Source: a virus
Reading direction: 5' to 3' (one strand)
Virus record (IMG/VR): IMGVR_UViG_3300045051_000594
Coordinates: 1-40,297 of that record
Length of the DNA: 40,297 nucleotides
This document shows, one piece after another, positions 6,592 to 13,395 of this stretch (within the stretch, counting starts at the first letter, position 1; each line of letters opens with the position of its first letter). The position numbers and the translations under genes were made by a program. Under the pieces are notes generated by a model that was not told the origin of the DNA, searched no databases, and worked only from the letters and a program-made list of their open reading frames with translations.

Positions 6592-6875
6592 AGCGCAAGG
6601 GCAAGAGAACGGCCGCGGAGCACCGCGGCACACCCTCCGCGCTGTGGTGCGTGGACGACATAGTGCAGCTGGCCCAGCAGGGCGGGCTGCACCTGGCGGA
6701 CGACCAGGTGGCCGACGTGGTGGCCGCGGCCAATTCCCGCAAAACCTACCCCCTGGGCCCGACCTGGGGGGAGGTGCGCCAGCTGGTGGAGCGGGCGGCC
6801 GCGGAGCCGCCCAAGGCAAAGCGCAAGCCGCGTACGCGCGCCGCGGAGCCCGAGCTGGCCCTGGGGATCCGGTGA
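6588..6875 (+). CDS. Hypothetical protein, 95 residues
   Basis: GTG 6588 overlaps the preceding TGA. Basic ends (KRKGKRTAAEHR; KAKRKPRTRAAEPE) flank a mixed helical core with CVDDIVQLAQQ and a Trp-Gly-Glu turn. The basic flanks suggest nucleic-acid contact, but there is no defined motif. The gene is part of a run of short, overlapping genes ending at 7051. Function unknown. Confidence 0.5.
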   Translation: MKRKGKRTAAEHRGTPSALWCVDDIVQLAQQGGLHLADDQVADVVAAANSRKTYPLGPTWGEVRQLVERAAAEPPKAKRKPRTRAAEPELALGIR

Positions 6876-7051
6876 GCGGCGCCGCGGCGGCCGACTGGGA
6901 CCGCATGGCGGCCCTGGTGGTGGCGGAGACCACGCGGCTGTGGAATCGGCCCTATCCCCTGGGGGGCAGCAGCCGGGCGACGGAGAGAATGCGGGACGCG
7001 GAGGAGGAGCTCATCCACCTGTACAACGCGGCCCACGGGCCTTTGGAATGA
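6872..7051 (+). CDS. Hypothetical protein, 59 residues
   Basis: GTG 6872 overlaps the upstream stop by 4 bp. The short, mostly helical protein has an Ala-rich start, a Trp-Asn-Arg-Pro-Tyr turn and an acidic C-terminal helix (MRDAEEELIHLYNAA). No family or membrane segment is seen. Its stop at 7049-7051 is followed within 4 bases by a strong 8-bp hairpin. Confidence 0.45.
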   Translation: MSGAAAADWDRMAALVVAETTRLWNRPYPLGGSSRATERMRDAEEELIHLYNAAHGPLE

Positions 7052-7054
7052 AAC

Positions 7055-7074
7055 CCGGGGGCGTATGCCCCCGG
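7055..7074 (+). other. Strong hairpin after the small-gene cluster
   Basis: CCGGGGGC (7055-7062) pairs with GCCCCCGG (7067-7074) around a GTAT loop. No T-run follows (ACATTT), so it is at best a weak terminator or an mRNA 3'-end stabiliser. A further CCCCC/GGGGG hairpin at 7110-7123 is followed by AATGAAAGGAGG, which looks like a ribosome site although no convincing gene follows. Confidence 0.6.
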
Positions 7075-7228
7075 ACATTTGGGCGCCGCGCCCCCGGAAG
7101 CGCGCGGGACCCCCACCTGGGGGAATGAAAGGAGGCCTCCTGGGGCCCAGTGACTGACGCGACAAGGTACACCGGAGCGGAGAGCCGAGGGGGTTCCTTG
7201 CCTCGTGTCTGTCAAATCCTCCTTACTT

Positions 7229-7268
7229 GGCGCGCTACCGTGAAGAGGTTACGGGGCGCGCCTTTTTT
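7229..7268 (+). terminator. Intrinsic terminator just upstream of gene 7293
   Basis: The outer stem GGCGCGC 7229-7235 pairs with GCGCGCC 7256-7262. Inside, CCGT-(G)-AA pairs with TTACGG around a GAGG loop. Six T residues follow at 7263-7268. The next start codon is only 24 bases away, leaving little room for a promoter after the terminator. It may act as an attenuator or need read-through. The region 7075-7228 otherwise shows no gene I can support. Confidence 0.85.
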
Positions 7269-7292
7269 GTGCCCAAGGGTAGGGGGTGAATC

Positions 7293-7601
7293 ATGGACAA
7301 GCTGGAGCAGGAGATAGAAACCGCGGAGCGCAAGGCCTGGGAGGCCCTGGGGCGGTACAAGTTCAATATGTACGGCTACTGGGCCGCCATTTGGGTGCAC
7401 CTGGTGCGCGTGAGCGGGCAGCCCCGGCCGAATCCATGGCGGGAGCTGGTGCTGGGGGCCCGCGCGGAGCTCGCGCGCCAGGATGCCCTGGGTGACGTGA
7501 AGGTGGAGCTGGGCCCGCTGGCCGCGGAGGCCTTCACCTGCACAGAGCAGGAAGCCCTGGGCCTTGCCGACGTGCTGCGGGCGGGCTTGCGTGACACCTA
7601 A
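7293..7601 (+). CDS. Hypothetical protein, 102 residues
   Basis: ATG 7293 follows GGTAGGGGG. The product is mainly helical with an acidic N-terminal helix (DKLEQEIETAERKAWEAL), an aromatic segment (YKFNMYGYWAAIWVHLVRV) that is not long enough for a clear membrane helix, and an acidic end. It lies between a terminator and the next promoter and may be expressed on its own. The predicted -35 box for the downstream operon lies inside its last codons. Function unknown. Confidence 0.6.
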   Translation: MDKLEQEIETAERKAWEALGRYKFNMYGYWAAIWVHLVRVSGQPRPNPWRELVLGARAELARQDALGDVKVELGPLAAEAFTCTEQEALGLADVLRAGLRDT

Positions 7602-7615
7602 AGATAGGATAAAAT
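7587..7615 (+). promoter_or_regulatory. Sigma70-like promoter for the recombination operon
   Basis: TTGCGT (7587-7592) and TAAAAT (7610-7615) are separated by exactly 17 bases in a locally A+T-rich island. The -10 matches TATAAT at 5 of 6 positions; the -35 matches TTGACA only at its first three. The predicted start near 7621 would put the following three-hairpin leader at the 5' end of the mRNA for the ERF gene. Confidence 0.6.
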
Positions 7616-7617
7616 AA

Positions 7618-7749
7618 GGCCCTGGCGTTGCACCAGGGCCCGAGCCCGGCCCGGAGGACCGGGCGGACGGATGAGAGCACGAGGGGGACTGGACCCTCGG
7701 CGTTGCCGAGACTACCCCCCGGGCTGTGCGCGAGTCAACAGGAGGACCT
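7618..7749 (+). promoter_or_regulatory. Three-hairpin 5' leader of the ERF operon
   Basis: H1 pairs GGCCCTGG 7618-7625 with CCAGGGCC 7633-7640 (loop CGTTGCA). H2 pairs GCCCGG 7649-7654 with CCGGGC 7659-7664 (loop AGGA). H3 has an outer GGGGG/CCCCC (7683-7687 with 7715-7719) and an inner CTCGGC/GCCGAG (7696-7701 with 7705-7710, loop GTT). The ribosome site AGGAGG lies at the end. This is too much perfect pairing for a plain spacer and could be a regulatory leader or a stabilising 5' end. No known riboswitch class is recognised. Confidence 0.55.
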
Positions 7750-8700
7750 ATGGCGGAGAAAGAGACCGGGGGGCACCAGCCCGTGGTGGTGGCCGCGGAG
7801 GTGGTGGCACCCAAGGGCGGGAGTGCTGAGGGCAAGCCGATGCGGCGGAAGCCGGCGGCCAGCCCCGCCAAGCGGCAGCCCAGGACGGCGCCCGCGGCGC
7901 GGGACGTGACCCCGCTGGCACTGATAGCCCGCGCGGTGAACAGCGGCATGCCCGTAGAGACCATCGAACGGCTGACCCTGCTTTGGGAAAAGGGCGTGGC
8001 CCAGCAGGCCAAGCACGAATACTTTGACGCGTTCTCACGGCTGCAGGCCAAGCTGCCTATCATCGGGCGGACGCGGACGGTGAACAACAAGGCCAGCACG
8101 GCGAAAGAGCACGGCAAGGTGCGGTTCCGCTATGCGCCCGTGGAGCAAATCGTGGGCGAGGTGGCGCCGCTGCTGGGGGAGGAGGGCTTTTCCTACTCAT
8201 TCAAGCCCGCGCAGCCCAGGGCCGTGGACGGGGTGCACTGGCTGGACGTGCCGTGCACGCTGCACCACCGCGGCGGCCACGAGGAAACCGCCACGTTTCC
8301 CAGCCCCGTGGCATCGGCCGCGGAGCGGCAAACCCTGGGCTGGACGTTTGCCCAGGCCATCACGTCGGCGCAAACCTACGGCCGGCGGAACGCGTTCATT
8401 GCCGTGGTGGGCATAATGACCGCGGACCCCGAGGGGACCCCGGGCGTGGAGCCTGGGGACGAGCCCGAGGGGGACGTGCGGGCCGCCAGTGAGACGGCCG
8501 CGGCGGCTGGCGCGGCGCCCACCCAGGAGCAACTGCAGGCCGCATATCAGAAGGTGCAGGGCCTGGTGGCGGAGAAAGCCCGCGGGAAAGCCGCGGATAC
8601 GTTCCTGGCCACCGCGAGCAAGCACCTGCAGGCGGGGCGCGTGGACCTGCTGGACGCCATGGCCGCGAGCCTGGCGGGGATGCGCCAGGGCACCAAGTGA
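7750..8700 (+). CDS. erf: ERF-family single-strand annealing protein
   Basis: The 316-residue protein has a disordered Pro/Ala/Lys-rich start (~50 residues) and then the ERF core: FDAFSRLQAKLPII, a basic RTRTVNNKA turn, RFRYAPVEQIV, VAPLLGEEGFSYSF, and QTLGWTFAQAITSAQTYGRRNAF, matching the conserved core of the Erf superfamily. Such proteins form rings on ssDNA and pair complementary strands, aiding genome circularisation or recombination-dependent replication. ATG 7750 is chosen from AGGAGG six bases upstream. A PD-(D/E)XK nuclease lies two genes downstream and probably supplies the resected ends. Confidence 0.88.
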   Translation: MAEKETGGHQPVVVAAEVVAPKGGSAEGKPMRRKPAASPAKRQPRTAPAARDVTPLALIARAVNSGMPVETIERLTLLWEKGVAQQAKHEYFDAFSRLQAKLPIIGRTRTVNNKASTAKEHGKVRFRYAPVEQIVGEVAPLLGEEGFSYSFKPAQPRAVDGVHWLDVPCTLHHRGGHEETATFPSPVASAAERQTLGWTFAQAITSAQTYGRRNAFIAVVGIMTADPEGTPGVEPGDEPEGDVRAASETAAAAGAAPTQEQLQAAYQKVQGLVAEKARGKAADTFLATASKHLQAGRVDLLDAMAASLAGMRQGTK

Positions 8701-8704
8701 GCAA

Positions 8705-8754
8705 GGGGCGGAAGCCCCGAAGGGCAAGAAGGCGCCCCGCGCGCCTTCCGCCCT
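8705..8754 (+). other. Leader hairpins before gene 8779
   Basis: A GGGGC/GCCCC hairpin (8705-8719, loop GGAA) is followed by a composite stem: AGGGC 8721-8725 with GCCCT 8750-8754, enclosing AAGGCGC 8729-8735 with GCGCCTT 8741-8747. No T-run follows, so termination is unlikely. TACAAT at 8754-8759 looks like a -10 box but has no good -35. It is another structured leader ahead of an AGGAGG-type ribosome site. Confidence 0.5.
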
Positions 8755-8778
8755 ACAATACAAACGACGGAGGACTGG

Positions 8779-9507
8779 ATGAGCGAAAAGACGAGTACGG
8801 CGCTGGAGCTGCTGACGACCAAGGCGGACGGTTTCCTGGAGAAAGCCCGCGCGGTGCTGCGGATCCGGACCGAGGCGGACCGCGCCCTGGTGGCGGCGCT
8901 GCGGGTGACCAACCGGGATTTGCAGAAGGAAATCCACGCTGACCTGGACCCCCAGGTGGAGAACGCGCACAAGACGCACGCGGACCTGTGCGCGCTGCGC
9001 CGAAAGCACCTGGAGCCCCTGGAGCGGGAGGAGGCCCGCTGCAAGAGACTTCAGGACGAGGACCACGCGGAGCAAGAGCGCGCCGCGGAGCTCCGCCGGC
9101 AGAAGCTGCAGGAGAAGGCCGACGCCAAAGCACAGCAGCAGCGGGACGCCCAGGTGGAGGACCTGCGGGACCGCGGGCAGGCCGCGCTGGCCGCGGAGCT
9201 CGCGCTGGCCCCCGTGGCCGCGCCGGCGGTGGTGGTGGAGAACAAGGCCGAGCTGGCCGCCAAGGCCGCGGGCCTGGGGTACTACTGGGTGCTGGGCTTT
9301 GACGTGGAGGACCTGGCCAAGGTGCCCCGTGAGTTTCTCCAGCTGAACGAGGCCGCCGTGCGGGCCCGCGGCCAGGCCATTTGGGCGGAGCTGAAAGCAG
9401 CGGACGAAAAGGTGGCCCCGACGCTGTTCGCGGGCAGCAACGCCGTGCCTGGGATCCGGTTCCGCGCGAAGAAAGAGAGCCGCGACACCGGGCGGAGGCC
9501 TCGGTGA
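8779..9507 (+). CDS. Coiled-coil recombination-associated protein
   Basis: The start at ATG 8779 is preceded by GACGGAGGACTGG. The 242-residue product has a long highly charged helix (about residues 40-145, with Glu/Arg/Lys/Gln heptads) and then a compact C-terminal domain (GYYWVLGFDVEDLAKVPREFL, later NAVPGIRFRAKK). A coiled coil followed by a VPREF...PGIRF domain recurs in phage operons next to ERF or RecT annealing genes. The function is not established; end-binding or nuclease-modulating roles are inferred from neighbours. It overlaps the nuclease gene by 4 bp. Confidence 0.65.
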   Translation: MSEKTSTALELLTTKADGFLEKARAVLRIRTEADRALVAALRVTNRDLQKEIHADLDPQVENAHKTHADLCALRRKHLEPLEREEARCKRLQDEDHAEQERAAELRRQKLQEKADAKAQQQRDAQVEDLRDRGQAALAAELALAPVAAPAVVVENKAELAAKAAGLGYYWVLGFDVEDLAKVPREFLQLNEAAVRARGQAIWAELKAADEKVAPTLFAGSNAVPGIRFRAKKESRDTGRRPR

Positions 9508-10127
9508 GCGCCGCCGCGGGCGTGACCTTCGACGAGGCAAAGCACCTTTACCACGACGGCCGCGGGGGCCTGGTGCCGAACGTGACGTACATACTGCGCG
9601 CCGTGGGGGCCGCCCCCCCGGTGCGCTGGTACGCCCGCAAGGCCCTGGTGCGCGGCCGCGCGGTGCACCGCGCCATAGAGCTGTTCATGCGGCACGACCT
9701 GGACCTGGCCAGCGTGCCGAAGGTGGCAATGCCTTACTTTGAGACCTTCCTTGACTGGCTGGACAAGCACGGGCACCTGACCCGCTGGCGCACGGAGGTG
9801 GTGGTGCACAACCGGGCCCGCGGCTACGCCGGCCGCGCGGACGTGGAGTGCATGGACGGGCCGACGCCGGTGACCCTGGACTGGAAAACGGGGGACCCCG
9901 AGCCGTGGCACCAGGTGCAGGGCATGCTGTACGGCCTGACGGGGGACCGGGTGCGCACGCCCTTCACGGTGTACCTGGGCGCCAAGGGCAGCTGGCAAAC
10001 CGTGACCCCCGTCGACCAGGTGGACCTGGTGCGGAAGGCCCACGCGGTGCTGGACACGTTCGACCTGGCCCGGCCCCGCCACCTGGCGGAGCTCGCGCGG
10101 ATGGCGGAGGAGGACGAAAGGCTATGA
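9504..10127 (+). CDS. PD-(D/E)XK exonuclease, RecB/Cas4-like
   Basis: The 207-residue protein shows the motif series of small RecB-type nucleases: RGRAVHRAIE (about 50-59), Glu98 in RTEVVV, GRAD with Asp113, and the core LDWKTG (Asp126, Lys128) followed by a Gln-rich helix (HQVQGMLYG). It should resect dsDNA ends to give ssDNA for the ERF protein upstream. GTG 9504 overlaps the preceding stop and leaves the first motif intact, so the longer in-frame extension is not needed. No Cys cluster of an Fe-S type is seen. Confidence 0.82.
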   Translation: MSAAAGVTFDEAKHLYHDGRGGLVPNVTYILRAVGAAPPVRWYARKALVRGRAVHRAIELFMRHDLDLASVPKVAMPYFETFLDWLDKHGHLTRWRTEVVVHNRARGYAGRADVECMDGPTPVTLDWKTGDPEPWHQVQGMLYGLTGDRVRTPFTVYLGAKGSWQTVTPVDQVDLVRKAHAVLDTFDLARPRHLAELARMAEEDERL

Positions 10128-10393
10128 CCGAACACGGGGTATACGTGCACGTGCGGGTGGACGCTGCCGAGGCCACCAGGGCGCTGCGGCGGGCCCTGGC
10201 GCGGCTGCGGCAGCTGGGGGGTGCAACCATCACGGGGAACAACCTGCGGGGCGTGGTGCTGGCGTCCCAGTTGACGGCACGCGGCCGCGGGGCGAGGTGG
10301 GCGGCATGGGGTCCCATGCTGCACGGTTTCGACGCCGGGGGGCGCGCCCTGGCGGTGGCGCGCGTGACGCGGCGCCAATGGGGGGAGCTGTGA
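10124..10393 (+). CDS. Hypothetical basic protein, 89 residues
   Basis: ATG 10124 overlaps the nuclease stop (ATGA). The protein starts with a beta strand (GVYVHVRVDAAEA), followed by a basic amphipathic helix (TRALRRALARLRQL) and a Gly/Arg-rich remainder with a Trp-Ala-Ala-Trp-Gly turn. It is basic overall and may bind DNA together with its neighbours. No family recognised. It overlaps the DnaQ-like gene at 10390. Confidence 0.5.
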   Translation: MTEHGVYVHVRVDAAEATRALRRALARLRQLGGATITGNNLRGVVLASQLTARGRGARWAAWGPMLHGFDAGGRALAVARVTRRQWGEL

Positions 10394-11064
10394 AAATCCT
10401 ATGGTTTGACATAGAGACAACGGGGCTGGACCCGAAGCGGCACGCCATCATAGAGCTGGCGTACAAGGTGGACCTGGACGGCCAGGTGGTGGCGGAGGGC
10501 ACGCTCACGGCAAACGCTGACGGCCGCGAGATTGACGACACGGCCCTGAAGGTGAACGGGCGCACGCGGGAGTGGATCGCGGCGCAGCCTTCACAGCGCG
10601 AGCTGTACACCCGCCTGCTGGCGGTGCTGGACAAGCACGTCGACCGATACAAGCCGGGGGACAAGTTCCACCCGGGCGGCTATAACCTAAAGTTTGACGT
10701 GGAGTTCCTATGGGAGCTCTGGAAGGCCCAGGAGGATAAGTACCTGGGCAGCTATTTCTTTTTCGGCCGCCTGGACCCCGCGGAGCTCATCGGCTGGCTG
10801 AAATGGACGGGCAAGCTGCCCGGCTTCCCGCCCAAGGCCACCCTGGTTGACGTGGCGCGCTACCTGGGCCTGGACGTGGCCGGGGCCCACGGCGGCCTGG
10901 TGGACGTCAACCTGGCCCGCGAGGTGGCGCTGCGCATGCGCGCGGTGCTCCAGGGCCTGAACGTGAAGCCGCGGCGCCAGTGTCCAGATTGCAAGGGCCG
11001 TGCTGCGGGCCCTGACGCGCCGGAATGCCCGCGGTGCGACGGCACTGGGTGGATAGAAGAATGA
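10390..11064 (+). CDS. DnaQ-like DEDDh 3'-5' exonuclease with zinc ribbon
   Basis: All three exonuclease motifs are present: Asp7/Glu9 in FDIETTG, Asp103 in YNLKFDVEFL, and His167/Asp172 in AHGGLVDV. A C-terminal tail carries four cysteines (198, 201, 213, 216: CPDC...CPRC), a likely zinc ribbon not usual in bare DnaQ domains. The enzyme would trim ssDNA or RNA 3' ends during replication or recombination. GTG 10390 makes a 4-bp overlap with the previous stop; ATG 10378 is an alternative four codons upstream. Confidence 0.85.
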   Translation: MKILWFDIETTGLDPKRHAIIELAYKVDLDGQVVAEGTLTANADGREIDDTALKVNGRTREWIAAQPSQRELYTRLLAVLDKHVDRYKPGDKFHPGGYNLKFDVEFLWELWKAQEDKYLGSYFFFGRLDPAELIGWLKWTGKLPGFPPKATLVDVARYLGLDVAGAHGGLVDVNLAREVALRMRAVLQGLNVKPRRQCPDCKGRAAGPDAPECPRCDGTGWIEE

Positions 11065-11282
11065 GCCGCGCCGCGGAGACCGGGGTGGGCCTGGCGGGGA
11101 CGGGGGCCGACGTGGAGCTGGAGACCGTGCGCGAGAGCTCCAGCGGAAAGGCCCTGCTACTGCGGGCCCCCACGGGCGAGGAAATCTGGATGCCGGCCAG
11201 TGCCTTTGACGAGGAGGGCCTGCTGAAACCCTGGGGCGTGCGCATGCTTGAGGACAAGCTGGAGGAAGCCGGTGCGGGGTAG
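11061..11282 (+). CDS. Hypothetical protein, 73 residues
   Basis: ATG 11061 overlaps the exonuclease stop. The protein has a beta-like core (VELETVRESSSGKALLLRAPTGEEIWMPASAF) and an acidic C-terminal helix (RMLEDKLEEAG). The pattern resembles a small beta-barrel of the type phages use as DNA-binding accessory domains, but no family can be named. It overlaps the next gene by 11 bp. Confidence 0.5.
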   Translation: MSRAAETGVGLAGTGADVELETVRESSSGKALLLRAPTGEEIWMPASAFDEEGLLKPWGVRMLEDKLEEAGAG

Positions 11283-12177
11283 CTTTCAAGTCACGGTGGA
11301 TTTCAGCACGTGGCGCCGGATCCGGCCGCCGCGGGGGTACCTGCTGCTGGCGGTGGAGCCCCGGGACAAGAAAGACGCCGAGGCCATGCTGCGCGCCTAT
11401 GAGCGGGACTGTCACAAGCGCGTGGAGAAGGGCGAGCGGCCGCGGCCGATTGACATCGACTGGGAGCTGCCCCTGGCGGCGCGTTCTCTTTCGATGAACC
11501 GCCTGCAATGGGCGCTGCTGGACCTGCGGTGCCGCATGCGCAACGAGGGGCTGCCGGACGGCCTGGAGCGGTGGGACCCCATGCGGCTGTACAACGAGGA
11601 TATGGGAAAGGTGGCCCCAGCCCGGCAAATCGTGGTGGAGCACGGCACCCTGGCGTTTCTGGAAGAGGCCGGGGTCACGGTGAAAGCCGCGGTGCCCGTG
11701 GAGGGCAGCGACGGGAAGCTGTGGGAGGCCTGGGTGGTGAAAACGTCAAGTCATTTCAACACCGCGGAGTTCCACCTGTACACGGAGTTCCAGTTCAATG
11801 AGCTGGCGGCCGTGGGGCTGCCCCTGCCCGAGGACCAGCTGCGCGTGCGCACCTGGTGGAAGGACTGGATGCTGGAGATAGACCGCAAGCGCGTGGAGCT
11901 GCACGCGGAGGAGCTGGACAAGGCCCAGTACCGCCTGCTGCACCCAATGTGCGAGGGCTGCGGGGCCCCGCTGATGCACGGGGGCGGGGAGGTGCACCAT
12001 ATCAGGAGCCGCGGGGCTGGCGGTGCCACGCCCGAGCGGGACAAGGGCCGCAACTGGCTCCACCTTTGCGTGGAGTGTCACCGGATCTGGACCGCGGTGG
12101 GCGGTGGGGTGGAAGCGTTCAAGAAACACGCGCCCCACCTGGTGAATCGAATCGACGCGGCGCTGGCCGCCGCATAG
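11272..12177 (+). CDS. HNH-type protein with NinB-like N-terminal segment
   Basis: GTG 11272 is chosen for its GGAGGAAG site. The 301-residue product ends in an HNH-like module: Cys227-x-x-Cys230, His242-His243 in EVHHIRSRG, Asn261 in GRNWLHL, and Cys266-x-x-Cys-His. This could be an active nuclease or a structural zinc fold. Near residues 70-82 SLSMNRLQWALL resembles the SLxQNRLxWA helix of NinB-type recombination proteins, suggesting a NinB/HNH fusion that acts on ssDNA or branched DNA. The NinB part is weak; the HNH part is clear. Confidence 0.68.
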   Translation: MRGSFQVTVDFSTWRRIRPPRGYLLLAVEPRDKKDAEAMLRAYERDCHKRVEKGERPRPIDIDWELPLAARSLSMNRLQWALLDLRCRMRNEGLPDGLERWDPMRLYNEDMGKVAPARQIVVEHGTLAFLEEAGVTVKAAVPVEGSDGKLWEAWVVKTSSHFNTAEFHLYTEFQFNELAAVGLPLPEDQLRVRTWWKDWMLEIDRKRVELHAEELDKAQYRLLHPMCEGCGAPLMHGGGEVHHIRSRGAGGATPERDKGRNWLHLCVECHRIWTAVGGGVEAFKKHAPHLVNRIDAALAAA

Positions 12178-12186
12178 GGGGAGACC

Positions 12187-12453
12187 ATGACAAAGACAAG
12201 GAAGGCCGCGCCGCGGAAGCGCGCGCGAAAGCAGGGGGTGCTGGTGCTGGTGAAGCGGGCGAGCATGCGGGTGCTGGAAGTCAACCCGAAAGCCCCGGGG
12301 CGATACCAGCGGGTGAACCTGCCGGGCGAGGGCGGGCTGAAATCGGGGGACAGCGTGCTGGTTTTCCGCATGGCCTCCGCCGGCACTGCCGAGCTCCGCG
12401 AGGGGGACGTGGTGCTGCGCCGGGTGGACGGGGAGGCGCCCGCCGTGGTATGA
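12187..12453 (+). CDS. Hypothetical basic protein, 88 residues
   Basis: ATG 12187 follows GGGGGAGA. The very basic first 15 residues (TRKAAPRKRARKQG) are followed by a beta-rich domain with VLVLVKRASMRVLEV, GDSVLVFRM and EGDVVLRRVDG. A basic tail with a small barrel fits a nucleic-acid-binding protein, though no family is recognised. It is the last gene before a 141-base spacer and the replication initiator. Confidence 0.5.
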   Translation: MTKTRKAAPRKRARKQGVLVLVKRASMRVLEVNPKAPGRYQRVNLPGEGGLKSGDSVLVFRMASAGTAELREGDVVLRRVDGEAPAVV

Positions 12454-12594
12454 TACCGAACAGCGCGGGGGTGATGGCCCGCGAGAGCTGGTGCAAGCAG
12501 CAGCCCGTCGTTTGTATAGGAGGGGGGCACCACCCCGCCGGACTCATCCCCGGCACCAGTACAGACACGGGCTGCGGCTTTTCCCGGAGGACTG
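12454..12594 (+). promoter_or_regulatory. Spacer and leader before the replication initiator
   Basis: No convincing gene is seen. The spacer contains G/C-rich inverted stretches (around GGGGGGCACCACCCC at 12525-12540) and a TATAGG at 12517-12522 that could be a weak -10, without a good -35. It ends with CCCGGAGGACTG, the ribosome site for ATG 12595. An open frame beginning at ATG 12450 runs through the spacer into the next gene out of frame and is not credible. Confidence 0.35.
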
Positions 12595-13395
12595 ATGGAC
12601 AAGAAAATGCGGGTGACCATGGGGTGCGGCTTTGCGCCCGCGCCCCTGGACCTGCTGGACGATCCGCGGGTGACAGACCCCACCACGGTGGCGGTGTACG
12701 TGGCCCTGGCCAGCTTTGCCAGCTACACCAGCGCCGACTGCTACCCCAGCCTGGAGACCATAGGGAAGCGCGCCAAATGCTCTGACACGACCGCATGGCG
12801 GCACATCCAGCTGCTGGTGGAGTTGCGGTACGTTAAGGTTACATCGGGTGCAAGCCGCCGGGAGCCGAACACGTACCACCTGGTGGACCCGTGGGGGCGC
12901 CGGGCCCCTGAGCCCGCCGAGCATTTCACCGGTGAAGTAGTGCATTCCGCTGGTGAAACACTGAGCGTTTCACCGGTGAACGAGGAACGAGACCCATTGA
13001 ACGAGACCCAGGAACGAAAGCGCGCCGCCGCGGAGCAGCGGCACGTGACAGATCCTTTCTGGAGCCGCTTTGAGAAGGAAACGGGCGTCAAGCACGTGTG
13101 GAAGGTGCAATACCGGGACCAGGCCCGCAAACTGTGGGCCGCGGCGGGCGGCCGCACGGACCCCGACACCGCGGACGCCCTGGTGGCCGCCACGGTGGAG
13201 GCATACTTCCGCGGGGCCTGGTGGTTCACCAGGGCCCGGGCGGGCGAGGGCCGGCACTGGGACTTTGCCAGCTATTACCAGCACTGGAACGAGATCGCGT
13301 CCAGCGTGCGCGCGGGGTGGGCCGCCAAGCAGGCCAGCAGCTCCGCGCCCGATGCGCCGACGCTCATGCAGCTGCGCGGAAGGAGGGGCGCTTGA
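12595..13395 (+). CDS. Winged-helix replication initiator (lambda O-like layout)
   Basis: The 266-residue protein has an N-terminal winged helix (about 25-86: VAVYVALASFASY, YPSLETIGKRAKCSDTTAWRHIQLLVEL, then a wing YVKVTSG) of the kind found in phage initiators. A polar linker follows (about 102-148), then a C-terminal domain (about 150-250, Trp-rich, ARKLWAAAGG... and WWFTRARA) that probably recruits host helicase or loader. The DNA coding the linker contains iteron-like palindromes, as in lambda O. No phage helicase or polymerase is recognisable nearby, so host enzymes are probably used. AGGACTG lies before the ATG. Confidence 0.72.
   Translation: MDKKMRVTMGCGFAPAPLDLLDDPRVTDPTTVAVYVALASFASYTSADCYPSLETIGKRAKCSDTTAWRHIQLLVELRYVKVTSGASRREPNTYHLVDPWGRRAPEPAEHFTGEVVHSAGETLSVSPVNEERDPLNETQERKRAAAEQRHVTDPFWSRFEKETGVKHVWKVQYRDQARKLWAAAGGRTDPDTADALVAATVEAYFRGAWWFTRARAGEGRHWDFASYYQHWNEIASSVRAGWAAKQASSSAPDAPTLMQLRGRRGA
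12925..13018. other. Candidate replication origin with iterons inside the initiator gene
   Basis: The perfect palindrome TTCACCGGTGAA occurs at 12925-12936 and 12969-12980. A degenerate copy, TTCCGCTGGTGAA, lies at 12945-12957. Centres are about 20-23 bp apart, near two helical turns. Directly after come GAACGA units at 12978, 12985, 12999 and 13012, two extended to GAACGAGACCCA (12985-12996 and 12999-13010). The stretch is less G+C-rich than its surroundings. An initiator binding inside its own gene is known for lambdoid phages; here it is inferred. Confidence 0.6.

Noticed and set aside
8754-8759. TACAAT as a promoter -10 before gene 8779
   Set aside because: The bases at -35 distance are a G+C-rich hairpin with no TTGACA-like hexamer, so it is only noted under the leader.
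12450-12785. Open frame beginning at ATG 12450 and running into the initiator gene
   Set aside because: Its second half is out of frame with the winged-helix gene and is low-complexity; the spacer is better read as leader DNA.
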